From Herminiimonas sp. (GTDB taxonomy: Bacteria; Pseudomonadota; Gammaproteobacteria; Burkholderiales; Burkholderiaceae_D): a stretch of DNA of 64,000 bases. This document shows, piece by piece, positions 45,110-54,172 of the stretch. Every line of letters begins with the position of its first letter. Position 1 is the stretch's first letter. The stretch lies in assembly GCA_028292665.1 (NCBI GenBank), contig JAQGLW010000007.1, positions 1 to 64,000 of the forward strand, written 5' to 3'. A program made the position numbers and the translations under genes. The notes under the pieces are model-generated. The model had not been told where the DNA came from, searched no databases, and worked only from the letters and a program-made list of their open reading frames with translations.

Positions 45110-46228
45110 ATGTCAAATGTCATTGCATTCAACAGGAACCGGCGCCGCTCTTCCGCCGACGAAGACGGCAACGCGCATGACCGGCGCCTGCTGCCGGCTG
45201 ACGACCGCACCGACAGCAGCATGCAAGAAGCGGCATCGTCCGGAGCGGACGTTCTGGTGTCGGTTGTCGTGCCTACATACGGCCGCCCGCATCTTTTAAG
45301 CCATTGCCTGGCAAGCCTGCTGGCGCAGCGCTTCGAACCTTCCCGCTTTGAAATAATTGTCGTCGATGACGGTCCCAGCCCCGCCACGCTGGATGTCGTC
45401 GCCGACTGGTCGGCCCATACCGCACCGGACGGACCTGCGATTACTTATATTGCATCCGATGGACCGCACGGTCCTGCGGCCGCGCGCAATCGCGGCTGGC
45501 GTGCGGCGCGCGGTCCGATTATCGCTTTTACCGACGACGATACGGTGGCCGGACCAGACTGGCTGAAAAACGGATTGAACGCTTTCGATATGGATGTGCA
45601 GGCAGTGTGGGGGCGCATCGTGATGCCGCTGCCGCGGCCCGCAGCGCCGACCGATTATGAACGCGACGCAAAAAATCTGGAGCGGGCCGAATTCGTGACC
45701 GCCAACTGCTTCTGCCCAAAGCATGTGCTGGAAGAACTGGGAGGTTTCGACGAGCGTTTCCGTTTTGCGTGGCGCGAAGACGCCGATCTTTATTTCCGGC
45801 TGCTCGGCCGCCCCGGCCGGGTCGTGCATGAACCGTCGGCGGTAATCACGCATCCGATCCGTCCCGCGTCCTGGGGCGTCAGCCTGAGCCAGCAGAAAAA
45901 AATCCTGTTCGATGCGCTGCTGTACAAGAAACATCCGGCGCTGTACCGGCAAAAAATCCGCGCGAAGCCGCGCTGGGATTATTACCTGGTCGTTGCGGCA
46001 TTGCTGGTTTGTGTCGTCGCGCTCGGTCTCGGCCGGTTCGGCGCAGCCGCCGCCGCCGGCGGCGCATGGCTGTTTTTGACGGCCCGCTTTTGCCTGGAAC
46101 GGCTTGCTCCCACCGCCAAAACACCGGCGCATATTGCGGAGATGATGGTGACTTCGGCGCTGATTCCGCCGCTGGCCGTGTTCTGGCGCCTGATCGGCGC
46201 CATCAAGTTCCGCGTGAGGTTCGTTTGA
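45110..46228 (+). CDS. Glycosyltransferase family 2, membrane-associated
   Basis: A 372-residue protein. Residues 48-270 form a GT-A fold (VSVVVPTYGRPHLLSHCLAS; DDG at the nucleotide site; AFTDDDTVAGPDWL with the DxD-like metal motif; FRFAWREDADLYFRL). Residues about 290-345 contain two membrane segments (YYLVVAALLVCVVALGLG). It should add sugars at the cytoplasmic face of the inner membrane. The stop overlaps the possible TTG start of the radical SAM gene. The first 45 residues are polar and not part of the catalytic domain. Confidence 0.9.
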   Translation: MSNVIAFNRNRRRSSADEDGNAHDRRLLPADDRTDSSMQEAASSGADVLVSVVVPTYGRPHLLSHCLASLLAQRFEPSRFEIIVVDDGPSPATLDVVADWSAHTAPDGPAITYIASDGPHGPAAARNRGWRAARGPIIAFTDDDTVAGPDWLKNGLNAFDMDVQAVWGRIVMPLPRPAAPTDYERDAKNLERAEFVTANCFCPKHVLEELGGFDERFRFAWREDADLYFRLLGRPGRVVHEPSAVITHPIRPASWGVSLSQQKKILFDALLYKKHPALYRQKIRAKPRWDYYLVVAALLVCVVALGLGRFGAAAAAGGAWLFLTARFCLERLAPTAKTPAHIAEMMVTSALIPPLAVFWRLIGAIKFRVRFV

Positions 46229-46248
46229 AAGTCCGCGGGGAACAGGAT

Positions 46249-47247
46249 ATGGACTTGCCGCATTTTGTGCAGATCGAACCGGTCGGACAATGCAATCTGC
46301 GCTGCCGCATGTGTCCGATACAGTTCCGTCCCGACGGCGCGCCGGGCGGCCCGCCCGCCTTCATGAACTACAACGTGTTTTGCCGGCTGATCGACCAGTT
46401 TCCGCAGATGACGGAATTGCATTTGCAGGGATTGGGAGAGCCGCTGCTGCATCTGCATTTTTTCGACATGGTGCGTTATGCGGTGGAACGCGGCATCCGG
46501 GTATCGACCAATACCAACCTTACCGTCCTGACCGAACAGCGGGCCGAAGAATGCGTTCGCAGCGGACTGCATGCGATGCATGTGTCGATCGACGGCGCCA
46601 GCGCCGAAGTGTATGAAGCGATTCGTGTGCGCTCCCGGTTTTCGAAAGTATTGCGCAACCTGCGCCGGCTGATGCAAGCCAGGAAAAATCTGCACGGCAT
46701 GTCGCCCGAGGTGCGGCTGGTCGCCGTCGTCATGCGCAGCAATCTGGCGGAGATGCCGGCGCTGGTGCAGCTGGCGCACGATGAAGGCGTCGATACGCTG
46801 TCGGTCCAGCAGCTGTGCCATGACTTCGGCGAATCCAGCCTGCCCGAGAGATACCGTCCGATGCGCACTTTCATCGATGGCGAGACTTTGCAGCACGAGG
46901 ATCCGGAACGCGTCGGCCATTATTTCAACCGGGCGCGCGCGCTGGCTGATGCGCTGGGCGTGACATTGCGGCTGCCGGCTATCGAACCGCGCCGGCATGC
47001 TGCCGCCGTATCGGGGCGCAAGCGTTGCGACTGGCCATGGCGCGGCAGCTACATCAGTTACGATGGCCAGGCGATGCCCTGCTGCATGGTCGCTACGCCG
47101 GATCGCATCAATTTCGGCAACATGGCGGATGACGGCGTCGCGCCGGTCTGGAACAACCACGCATACAGCATGTTCCGCGAACGGCTGGCGGACGGGCCGC
47201 CGCCGGAAGTGTGCCGCAGCTGCGCTGTCTATACCGGAAAATTTTGA
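46249..47247 (+). CDS. Radical SAM/SPASM-like protein
   Basis: A 332-residue protein from the ATG at 46249 (GGGG 8 bases upstream); a TTG at 46225 overlapping the GT2 stop is an alternative. The [4Fe-4S]/SAM motif is CNLRCRMC (Cys15, Cys19, Cys22), preceded by EPVGQ. The C-terminus carries SPASM-type cysteines (MPCCMV, then VCRSCAVYTGKF) that would hold a further cluster. Such enzymes modify peptides or sugars by radical chemistry. Between GT2 and GT4 genes a sugar or glycan substrate is plausible, but this is inference. The adjacent GT4 start is 28 bases downstream. Confidence 0.88.
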   Translation: MDLPHFVQIEPVGQCNLRCRMCPIQFRPDGAPGGPPAFMNYNVFCRLIDQFPQMTELHLQGLGEPLLHLHFFDMVRYAVERGIRVSTNTNLTVLTEQRAEECVRSGLHAMHVSIDGASAEVYEAIRVRSRFSKVLRNLRRLMQARKNLHGMSPEVRLVAVVMRSNLAEMPALVQLAHDEGVDTLSVQQLCHDFGESSLPERYRPMRTFIDGETLQHEDPERVGHYFNRARALADALGVTLRLPAIEPRRHAAAVSGRKRCDWPWRGSYISYDGQAMPCCMVATPDRINFGNMADDGVAPVWNNHAYSMFRERLADGPPPEVCRSCAVYTGKF

Positions 47248-47275
47248 TGCGCATGCCGACACCGCTGGAGCGATC

Positions 47276-48220
47276 ATGCGCCGATTGAAAATCCTGACCT
47301 GGCATACGCACGGCAGTTATCTGTATTACCTGACCCAGGCGCCGCATGACTTTTACGTGCTGTCGCGGCCGGGCCGGCCGCCCGGCTACGGCGGGCGCTC
47401 CGGCCACATTCCGTGGGGCGATAATGTATTCGACCTGCCTGCCGATGAAGCGCGGCATCGCGAATTCGATTGCATCCTGTTCCAGGACGATCCGCAGTAT
47501 CTGAAAGATCAGTATCTGTATCTGAGCCCGGCGCAACGCCGCCTTCCCCGCATTTATCTCGAACATGATCCGCCGCGGGATCATCCTACCGACATGCCGC
47601 ATCCGGTCGACGATCCCTCCGTGCTGCTGGTGCATGTGACGCCGTTCAATGCATTGATGTGGAACAGCGGCCGCACGCCGACTTGCATCGTCGAACACGG
47701 CGTCATGGTTCCTGACGATGTGCGCTACAGCGGCGAACTTGCGCGCGGCCTGGCGGCGATCAATCATCTGGCGCGGCGCGGACGCCGGCTGGGCGGCGAT
47801 ATTTTTTCGGCGGTGCGCAGGCAGGTGCCGCTCGACCTGGTCGGCATGGGTGCGGACGAGCTCGACGGCATCGGCGAAATCGAGCATGCGCAGTTGCCGG
47901 CATTCGCCGCGCATTACCGGTTTTTTTTCAATCCGATCCGTTATACCAGCATGGGACTGGCGGTGATCGAAGCAATGATGATCGGCATGCCGATCGTCGG
48001 CCTGGCCACCACCGAGATGGCGACCGCGATCGAGAACGGCGTGTCCGGCTATGTCGATACCGATATTCCAAAGCTGGTGCTGCAGATCCGGCAGTTGCTG
48101 AACGACCCCGAACACGCGCGCCGGCTGGGCGAAGGGGCGCGGCGCAGTGCGCTGGAACGATTCCACATCAGCCGCTTCGTCGCCGACTGGAATTCGGCGC
48201 TGAAATTGGTCGCCGGATGA
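47276..48220 (+). CDS. Glycosyltransferase family 4-like protein
   Basis: A 314-residue protein. The start at 47276 has GGAG 5 bases upstream. The N-terminal half is short and unusual (ILTWHTHGSYLYYLTQAPHD, then IYLEHDPPRDHP). The C-terminal half has the GT4 donor region (GLAVIEAMMIGMPIVGLATT, then ENGVSGYVDTD). It is likely a retaining GT-B transferase in the GT2-radical SAM operon. A full N-terminal Rossmann domain seems reduced compared with typical 370-400-residue GT4 proteins. Confidence 0.85.
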   Translation: MRRLKILTWHTHGSYLYYLTQAPHDFYVLSRPGRPPGYGGRSGHIPWGDNVFDLPADEARHREFDCILFQDDPQYLKDQYLYLSPAQRRLPRIYLEHDPPRDHPTDMPHPVDDPSVLLVHVTPFNALMWNSGRTPTCIVEHGVMVPDDVRYSGELARGLAAINHLARRGRRLGGDIFSAVRRQVPLDLVGMGADELDGIGEIEHAQLPAFAAHYRFFFNPIRYTSMGLAVIEAMMIGMPIVGLATTEMATAIENGVSGYVDTDIPKLVLQIRQLLNDPEHARRLGEGARRSALERFHISRFVADWNSALKLVAG

Positions 48221-48283
48221 ATTTCCGGCGCAAGACGCTTCGACGGAATTTTCAAATGACGGAACTCAACCTCAGGAGAATAT

Positions 48284-48781
48284 ATGCCAGCATCGGGTAG
48301 CTATCTTATCGACCGCCGCGCAGCCGAAGCGGCCGTGCAAATGAGTTTGCCGCTGATTATCGAAGCGATGAAAAAACGCGAAGTCGGAGAAAGCGGATTT
48401 CTGTACATCGTCATCATGAATCCCGCGCTGGCGCCGGGCTGCTCTTCTTTCGAAGACGCCGTGCTGTACGAACATGCCGTCGGCGACAGGACGCAATGGG
48501 ATGCCGATTATGCGGCGTTCGCGCTGGCCAAGGCGCGTGTCGCATGGCGCACCGGCTTCGACGGCCATACGGTGCAGGAACTGCGCCCCTACCTGTTGAC
48601 GGCGAAAGATACGGTGCTGTGGGGCAGCGTCGTGCTGGATGGACTGGTGGTCAGCGCAAGCGGCGCCAATCCCTGGTACGACGAAGCATTTGCCGGCACG
48701 ATCGCGATGTGCCTGCGCGCGATCGCAAAATCCGGAATCCGGGAGCGGCGCGACAAAGGATTGTTTTTGCCCGACAAGTAA
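48284..48781 (+). CDS. GlcG/HbpS-like (DUF336) protein
   Basis: A 165-residue protein with AGGAGA 4 bases before the ATG. The helical start (AAEAAVQMSLPLIIEAMKKRE) and the later GSVVLDGLVVSASGANPWYDE resemble the HbpS/GlcG fold, members of which bind haem or form octamers with unclear roles. It follows the GT4 gene by 63 bases and may be the end of that operon. Family assignment is moderate because several key glycine motifs differ. Confidence 0.65.
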   Translation: MPASGSYLIDRRAAEAAVQMSLPLIIEAMKKREVGESGFLYIVIMNPALAPGCSSFEDAVLYEHAVGDRTQWDADYAAFALAKARVAWRTGFDGHTVQELRPYLLTAKDTVLWGSVVLDGLVVSASGANPWYDEAFAGTIAMCLRAIAKSGIRERRDKGLFLPDK

Positions 48782-48841
48782 TGAGAGCGCCTGACAAACA
48801 TAGAGCCGCCTTCCGGGGACTTCCTCCGGCCGCAGGCCGGA

Positions 48842-49141
48842 TCAATGATACGTATAGAACACGAGGCGCGCGAGCGCCGAATCGAAATACAACGCATGCC
48901 ACGGGATCGCAACCGACGCGCTCGCCAGGCGGGGAGACAGCATGACGTAACGCAGCTGGCGCGTCTTCACATCGACCAGGATCGACTCCACCTTGCCTAT
49001 GATCTCGCCGCTTGCGGTCACTACCGGGCAACCGTGCAGCAGTTGGGTGGCAGTCGAATCCCGCGCAAAAATGCAGGAAAATCGTCTTGCGCCGGCCCGT
49101 GGCGGACCGTCACGCGATCCGCCGTTAAAAGTTTGAGACAT
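48842..49141 (-). CDS. PRC-barrel domain protein
   Basis: A 99-residue protein. Residues about 38-98 form a PRC-barrel-like beta domain (TASGEIIGKVESILVDVKTR, then IPWHALYFDSALARLVFYTY). The first 35 residues are polar. PRC-barrel proteins occur in photosynthetic reaction centres and RNA processing, and as small stress-linked proteins. The gene is 22 bases downstream of the membrane-protein gene at 50030, on the same strand, so they form an operon. Confidence 0.75.
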   Translation of the reverse strand: MSQTFNGGSRDGPPRAGARRFSCIFARDSTATQLLHGCPVVTASGEIIGKVESILVDVKTRQLRYVMLSPRLASASVAIPWHALYFDSALARLVFYTYH

Positions 49142-49163
49142 GCTTCATTTCATTTTCGGTTGA

Positions 49164-50030
49164 TCATTCGACTGGCCGGGCAGCGGCGGCGCTCGGCGGC
49201 GACGACTTGTGCGACGTGGCGGCGGTATCGGTCCACGTTGTACGGCGTGCGCCGACCGCACCCATTACTCCGCCGCCGATCCCGAGCGCCAATGACAGCG
49301 CGACCGCCAGGAAAATCGTCCATGCCGCGGCGCTGGCCGCGCCGAGGGCGCGATTAGCCGTCTCTCTGGCTTGCGGCGATGCCTGCTCCGGCGATCCGGA
49401 CAGAATCAGCGCCTGGTCGACAATGGTCGCCGCACGCGCCTGATCCACTCCCATCGAGCTGGACATATACTGAACCGCATCGTCGCGCCGGCCGCCCTGT
49501 ATATATTGCTGCAAGGTTTTCAAGGCGGCAGGACTGACGTTGCCGCCGGTCTGGCTTTTGAGCATGCCGGCCAGGCCGCTCGGTCCTCCGGCGCTCGAGA
49601 TACTGCTGTTTGCCATGCCGGACATGCCGTTGAAGACGCCGCTCAGCATCGAGCCGCCGGCCGATGTCGCCAAGGTTGCAAACAGCAGCGTGGTGACAGC
49701 CCACGACACAACGCCGTGCAATACCCCGTCGACTTTCCGTTTGAGTCCCGTCATGCGCGCCGCGACATAGCCGCCGACGAATGCCGCAATCAGCATGCTG
49801 ACACCGGCCCATAGCAATGGCCCCGTGCCGACTGTTTCGCCTTGCGTCACATCGGTAGCCGATAGCCCGGTAGCGATGCCGAGCAGGGTCAGCGCAAGTT
49901 GAACGGACACACCGACCGCAACGCCGGCCAGTATCGCGCCCCAGCGGATAGCTGGAAACAGCGGCCGCCGCATGATGCTGCCGGTATGGTCGGTATAGGT
50001 GGTTCCGGTATCTAGATGGACTGTCGCCAT
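49164..50030 (-). CDS. Multi-pass membrane protein of unknown function
   Basis: A 288-residue protein. The start at 50030 has AAGGAG 7 bases upstream. Hydrophobic segments lie at about residues 26-52 (AIRWGAILAGVAVGVSVQLA), 70-92, 104-124 and 232-255. Between the third and fourth there is a helical, Gln- and Ala-rich domain (about 125-225). No family is recognised with certainty. It resembles inner-membrane proteins found with PRC-barrel partners, as here. A sigma-54-type promoter lies about 75 bases upstream. Confidence 0.78.
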   Translation of the reverse strand: MATVHLDTGTTYTDHTGSIMRRPLFPAIRWGAILAGVAVGVSVQLALTLLGIATGLSATDVTQGETVGTGPLLWAGVSMLIAAFVGGYVAARMTGLKRKVDGVLHGVVSWAVTTLLFATLATSAGGSMLSGVFNGMSGMANSSISSAGGPSGLAGMLKSQTGGNVSPAALKTLQQYIQGGRRDDAVQYMSSSMGVDQARAATIVDQALILSGSPEQASPQARETANRALGAASAAAWTIFLAVALSLALGIGGGVMGAVGARRTTWTDTAATSHKSSPPSAAAARPVE

Positions 50031-50105
50031 TTGATTGCTCCTTGCAAAATCGGTTGAATTGAATAAAGACGGTTGCAGCCGATCGACTGCTCGATAAATG
50101 AAGAA

Positions 50106-50121
50106 GGCAACATCCATGCCC
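50106..50121 (-). promoter_or_regulatory. Sigma-54-type promoter upstream of the membrane protein/PRC-barrel operon
   Basis: Minus-strand sequence GGGCATG-GATG-TTGCC: the GGCATG and TTGC boxes are intact with correct spacing. Expected start is near 50095, about 65 bases before the ATG at 50030. A poorer match exists at 50182-50197. Confidence 0.5.
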
Positions 50122-50330
50122 ATGGCCATGCGAATCGGCCGGACAGGAATCCGGTGCGGAAATTCATACCGCATGCGCGTTTGCATTTCCTGTGCCGAAA
50201 GCCGGCCGTCGATACGCACGCTGTCGTAAAGATTGCGGGCAAACGCGGTAAAGATTGCAGCGCGCGGCATGCATGCAAGCAAGGCCCGGCGCCGGGAAGA
50301 CGTGAACCGGATGGAAGCGTCCGGCGCCAA

Positions 50331-51122
50331 TCATTCCTGCGGAGAATCGATGTCCGCAGTCCGTTCGGCCGGCAAGGCATCGAGCGCGGATTGCACGCGC
50401 CTTAAAAATTCGCGCCGCACCGGTCCCTGCTTCAACGGCATGACCTTCAGCCGGCACCGGACCGTTACCGATGCGTCGTCCACCTTTTCAACGCCGGCGA
50501 TATCGATATCGTCCAATATGTCGGGCCCGAACAGCGGATCCTTTCGCATGCCGTTGCCTACATCGCGCATGACGGCAAAGGCGCGGTCCAGATTTTCACG
50601 GCGGCGGACATTGATATCGATGACCGCGAATGCATATTCGCGGCTCCTGTTGGTTACCGTGGTGATGATGCCGTTCGGAATGAAATGCACGCTTCCATCG
50701 TCGTCCCGCATGCGGATATGGCGCAGCGTGACTTCTTCGACATAGCCTGTCTTGCCCGCCGCTTCGATCATTTCTCCTTCGCTCACCTGGTTCTCGATCA
50801 GCAGGAACAGGCCGCTGAAAAAATCCCTGACCAGGCTTTGCGCGCCGAAGCCAACCGCGATTCCGGCTACCCCGGCGGTTGCGAGCATCGGCGTGATCGA
50901 GATGCCGATTTCCGTCAGCGACAGCATCAGCGCCACGCCGATAATAATGAAAACAGCCGCGTGCCGGAACACTCCGCTCAGGGTATCGATCCTTCTGTAG
51001 TCGGACGGATTGGCAATCCTGCCGACGACGTACCGCCTGAATACCTGCAACGCATTATTGGTAACCAGCAGCAATATCCCCGCCAGCAGCCAGATCAATA
51101 TGATGTGCAATACGGATGCCAT
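50331..51122 (-). CDS. MscS-type mechanosensitive channel
   Basis: A 263-residue small-conductance mechanosensitive channel. The start at 51122 has GGGGAG 8 bases upstream. Three membrane segments cover residues 2-22, 48-70 and 75-100. The third is the pore helix, rich in Gly and Ala (GVAGIAVGFGAQSLVRDFFS). The cytoplasmic beta domain follows (VEEVTLRHIRMRDDDGSVHF, then IPNGIITTVTNRSR). Such channels release solutes on osmotic downshock. A weak sigma-54-like match (TGGGAAA-AACA-TTGC, 51313-51327) lies upstream, too degenerate to call alone. Confidence 0.9.
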   Translation of the reverse strand: MASVLHIILIWLLAGILLLVTNNALQVFRRYVVGRIANPSDYRRIDTLSGVFRHAAVFIIIGVALMLSLTEIGISITPMLATAGVAGIAVGFGAQSLVRDFFSGLFLLIENQVSEGEMIEAAGKTGYVEEVTLRHIRMRDDDGSVHFIPNGIITTVTNRSREYAFAVIDINVRRRENLDRAFAVMRDVGNGMRKDPLFGPDILDDIDIAGVEKVDDASVTVRCRLKVMPLKQGPVRREFLRRVQSALDALPAERTADIDSPQE

Positions 51123-51377
51123 TTCCCGTTCTCCCCTGTCTGTACAGCCAAACGGTTCATGCCGGCTGCATCCATGCAGCAGCGGCATAACCGTCAATGC
51201 ACATCTTGAATGAAAAACGTTGCGGCGGAACTGATAATTCCCTTGAATCGAGCGAATGCCTTTGCGTGTTTTCGATGCCGAAACGCAATTCACCGGCAGC
51301 GACGGAATGCGGGCAATGTTTTTCCCATCGCCGATGCCGGGCCGGGCCGCATCGGATCGGCCGGCCGCCGTCTTCGG

Positions 51378-52961
51378 TCAACGCACGTCCGGCGGCACTT
51401 CGAACGTATGGAACGGCGCCGGGCTGGGTACGGTCCATTCCAGTCCGGTTGCCCCTTCCCAGGGTTTATCCGGCGCTTTTTTATCGCCCTTGAGCATGGG
51501 AACCACGACGGCGAACAGAAAATAGACCTGCGCCAGGCCGAAGCCGAATGCGCCTATCGTCGACAGCATATTGAAATCGGTAAATTGCCCCGGATAGTCG
51601 GCATAGCGGCGCGGCATTCCTGCCAGGCCGAGAAAATGCATCGGGAAAAACGCGATATTGAATGCGATGATCGAACTCCAGAAGTGAATCTGGCCGCGTG
51701 TTTCCTCGTACATTTTTCCTGTCCACTTCGGCGCCCAATAGTAAAACGCCGAAAACATCGCGAACAGCGATCCGCCCACCAGCACATAATGGAAATGCGC
51801 CACAACATAATAAGTATCGGTCACTTCGATATCGATCGGCACGACCGCCAGAATCAATCCGGTCAAACCGCCGATCGTGAAAACGAAGATAAAGCCGATC
51901 GAAAACAGCATCGGCGTTTCAAAGCTCAACGAGCCTCTCCACATCGTCGCGATCCAGTTGAATACTTTCACGCCGGTCGGCACCGCGACCAGCATCGTCG
52001 CGTACATGAAAAACAACTGGCCGGTCACCGGCATGCCGGTGGCGAACATGTGATGCGCCCAAACGATGAACGATATGATCGCAATCGACGCCGCCGCATA
52101 CACCATCGAGCTGTAGCCGAACAGCGGTTTGCGGGAAAATGCCGGAATGACCTGCGACACCATGCCGAATGCCGGCAAGATCATGATGTACACCTCGGGG
52201 TGCCCGAAGAACCAGAACAGATGCTGAAACATGACCGGATCGCCGCCGCCGGCGGCATTGAAAAACGTCGTGCCGAAGTGGCGGTCCGTCAATATCATCG
52301 TGACTGTCGCCGCCAGCACCGGCATCACCGCGATCAGCAGATAGGCGGTGATCAGCCACATCCAGCAAAACAGCGGCATCTTCATCAGCGTCATGCCGGG
52401 CGCGCGCATGTTCAGGATGGTGGTGATGATATTGATTGCGCCCATGATCGAAGAGGCGCCCATCAGATGCACCGCGAAAATGATGTAATCCATGCCTGGC
52501 CCCATCTGCTCCGACAGCGGCGGATACATGGTCCAGCCGGTGCCGGCGGCACCGCCGGGCATAAAAAAAGCCGCCGTCAGAAGCAGGCCGGCAGGCGGCA
52601 GCAGCCAGAAGGAAAAATTATTGAGCCGGGCAAACGCCATGTCCGCCGCGCCGATTTGCAGCGGAATCATCCAGTTGGCAAAGCCGACGAAGGCAGGCAT
52701 GATCGCGCCGAATATCATCATCAGCCCGTGCATCGTCGTCAACTGGTTGAAGAATTGCGGCTGGAAAAATTGCAGGCCGGGCTGGAACAGTTCGGCCCGT
52801 ATCAGCAGCGCCAATACCCCGCCCTCCATCAGCATGACGAACGCAAACCACAGGTACAGCGTGCCGATGTCCTTGTGATTGGTCGCATACAGCCAGCGCC
52901 GCCACCCGTATGGATGGTCATGAGAATAATCATGTGCATGATCGATTGCGGTTGCGCTCAT
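51378..52961 (-). CDS. ctaD: Cytochrome c oxidase subunit I, orphan copy
   Basis: A 527-residue haem-copper oxidase subunit I of type A1 (FGHPEVYIMILPAFG, VWAHHMFATG, VPTGVKVFNW, AHFHYVLVGG). The copper and haem ligands and the proton-channel markers (DMAFARLNNFSFW, the Lys in PTGVK) are present. Oddly, the position that is usually the Mg2+-binding His in HDTYY is Thr381 (VTDTYYVVAH). The start at 52961 has GAGG 6 bases upstream. No subunit II, III or assembly genes are adjacent, so this is a lone copy. It needs partners from elsewhere or forms an alternative oxidase. A strong sigma-54-type promoter lies about 60 bases upstream. Confidence 0.93.
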   Translation of the reverse strand: MSATAIDHAHDYSHDHPYGWRRWLYATNHKDIGTLYLWFAFVMLMEGGVLALLIRAELFQPGLQFFQPQFFNQLTTMHGLMMIFGAIMPAFVGFANWMIPLQIGAADMAFARLNNFSFWLLPPAGLLLTAAFFMPGGAAGTGWTMYPPLSEQMGPGMDYIIFAVHLMGASSIMGAINIITTILNMRAPGMTLMKMPLFCWMWLITAYLLIAVMPVLAATVTMILTDRHFGTTFFNAAGGGDPVMFQHLFWFFGHPEVYIMILPAFGMVSQVIPAFSRKPLFGYSSMVYAAASIAIISFIVWAHHMFATGMPVTGQLFFMYATMLVAVPTGVKVFNWIATMWRGSLSFETPMLFSIGFIFVFTIGGLTGLILAVVPIDIEVTDTYYVVAHFHYVLVGGSLFAMFSAFYYWAPKWTGKMYEETRGQIHFWSSIIAFNIAFFPMHFLGLAGMPRRYADYPGQFTDFNMLSTIGAFGFGLAQVYFLFAVVVPMLKGDKKAPDKPWEGATGLEWTVPSPAPFHTFEVPPDVR

Positions 52962-53016
52962 TTCATTCCTCAACAGGCAAGGATGACCCGGAAATTTTCA
53001 ATACGGCGATCGTCGA

Positions 53017-53032
53017 TGCAGTAAATATGCCA
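53017..53032 (-). promoter_or_regulatory. Sigma-54 promoter of the orphan ctaD
   Basis: Minus-strand sequence TGGCATA-TTTA-CTGCA, preceded by T as in the consensus. Only one -12 base differs. Expected start is near 53006, about 45 bases before the ATG at 52961. Confidence 0.65.
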
Positions 53033-53315
53033 ATAAATCCAGCCCGGGCCGCCGCATTCCCGGCCCGGCGCTGCATCGACGGCGAATTGCGCCGGCACTC
53101 ATCCGGTTTCTACCGGGTGCCTGTATTTATTACGCATGTGTCCGTGTCGCTGCGGCAAGCCTTCACTGCTGAAACCGGCAAATGCTGCGCGTATTCCGGC
53201 GCATGAGACCGGATGCATCGGCGCACGATTTTTCGGGTACATCGTTTGCTTGGATAAATGCCGGCTGCATGAATCTGCCAGGCGCGGCGACGTTGGTAAC
53301 GACGTCTCGATCGTT

Positions 53316-53331
53316 CGGCATGCCGAATGCA
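53316..53331 (+). promoter_or_regulatory. Sigma-54-type promoter of the SDR-GmhB-GT9 operon
   Basis: CGGCATG-CCGA-ATGCA keeps GGCATG and TGCA in correct spacing, with mismatches at the first base of each box. Expected start is near 53343, which fits the TTG start at 53367 but would exclude the ATG at 53331. The 405-base gap between ctaD and this gene (52962-53366) holds only this and the ctaD promoter. Confidence 0.42.
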
Positions 53332-53366
53332 TGATTAACGGCGAACAAACATTACTGGAGGCTGGA

Positions 53367-54140
53367 TTGATTAATCAAAACATTGCTGCGGATACTCCGA
53401 GCCCGGTGCAGGAAAGCGGCATGCTGGCCGGAAAAACAATTCTCGTCACCGGCGGCGCCAGCGGCCTGGGCACCGCCCTGTGCAACGTCCTGTGCGGCGC
53501 CGGAGCCGAGGTCATGATCGGCGACATCAACCGGGACAAGGCGCAGGCGGTAGCCGAATCGGCGCATGGCGCGCAAGCGCGTGCACAAGCTACCTACTGC
53601 GATGTCGGCGATCCGGTTTCCGCCGAAAATGCGGTCAATGAAACTGTCCGGACATTCGGCAAGCTCGACGTGCTGATCAATAATGCAGGCACCGATGTGA
53701 CCTGCTCGCTCGACGAGCTATCCTTTTCGGATTGGGACCGGGTGATCCGTACCAATCTGTACGGGCCGTTCCTTTTATCGAAATATGCGGCGCAGTACAT
53801 GAAGCGAAACCGTGGCGGGCATATCGTCAATATCGCATCGACCGCCGCCAAGCGCGCATGGCCGAATGCGTCCGCTTATCATGCCAGCAAATGGGGATTG
53901 CTCGGACTATCGCATTCGTTGCATGCCGAATTACGTCCGTACAACATCAAGGTAACCGCCGTGATCGCCGGCGGCATGCGTACGCCTTTTCTGCTCGACC
54001 GCTTTCCCGACATCGATGTGAGCACGCTGCAGGATCCGGCCAGCGTGGCAAAAACCGTCAAGGCGGTTTTGCTGCTGCCCGACGAAACGGTGATTTCCGA
54101 AATAATGGTATTGCCGATGCGCGAAACGTCCTGGCCCTGA
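53367..54140 (+). CDS. Short-chain dehydrogenase/reductase
   Basis: A 257-residue classical SDR. From TTG 53367 (GGAGG 5 bases upstream) the NAD(P) motif is TGGASGLG (28-35), NNAG is at 105-108 and the catalytic Ser158, Tyr171 and Lys175 are present. An ATG at 53331 is in frame but has no ribosome site. It is followed after 32 bases by a GmhB-like phosphatase and then a GT9 gene, so it may act on a sugar or sugar precursor. Substrate unknown. Confidence 0.88.
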   Translation: MINQNIAADTPSPVQESGMLAGKTILVTGGASGLGTALCNVLCGAGAEVMIGDINRDKAQAVAESAHGAQARAQATYCDVGDPVSAENAVNETVRTFGKLDVLINNAGTDVTCSLDELSFSDWDRVIRTNLYGPFLLSKYAAQYMKRNRGGHIVNIASTAAKRAWPNASAYHASKWGLLGLSHSLHAELRPYNIKVTAVIAGGMRTPFLLDRFPDIDVSTLQDPASVAKTVKAVLLLPDETVISEIMVLPMRETSWP

Positions 54141-54172
54141 CGCCTGTCTCACCGGCATCTCGAAGGAGCGGC

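Noticed and set aside
51210-53024. 604-residue open frame on the plus strand
   Set aside because: It runs opposite ctaD, is extremely rich in Arg, His and Gln, and has no recognisable domain.
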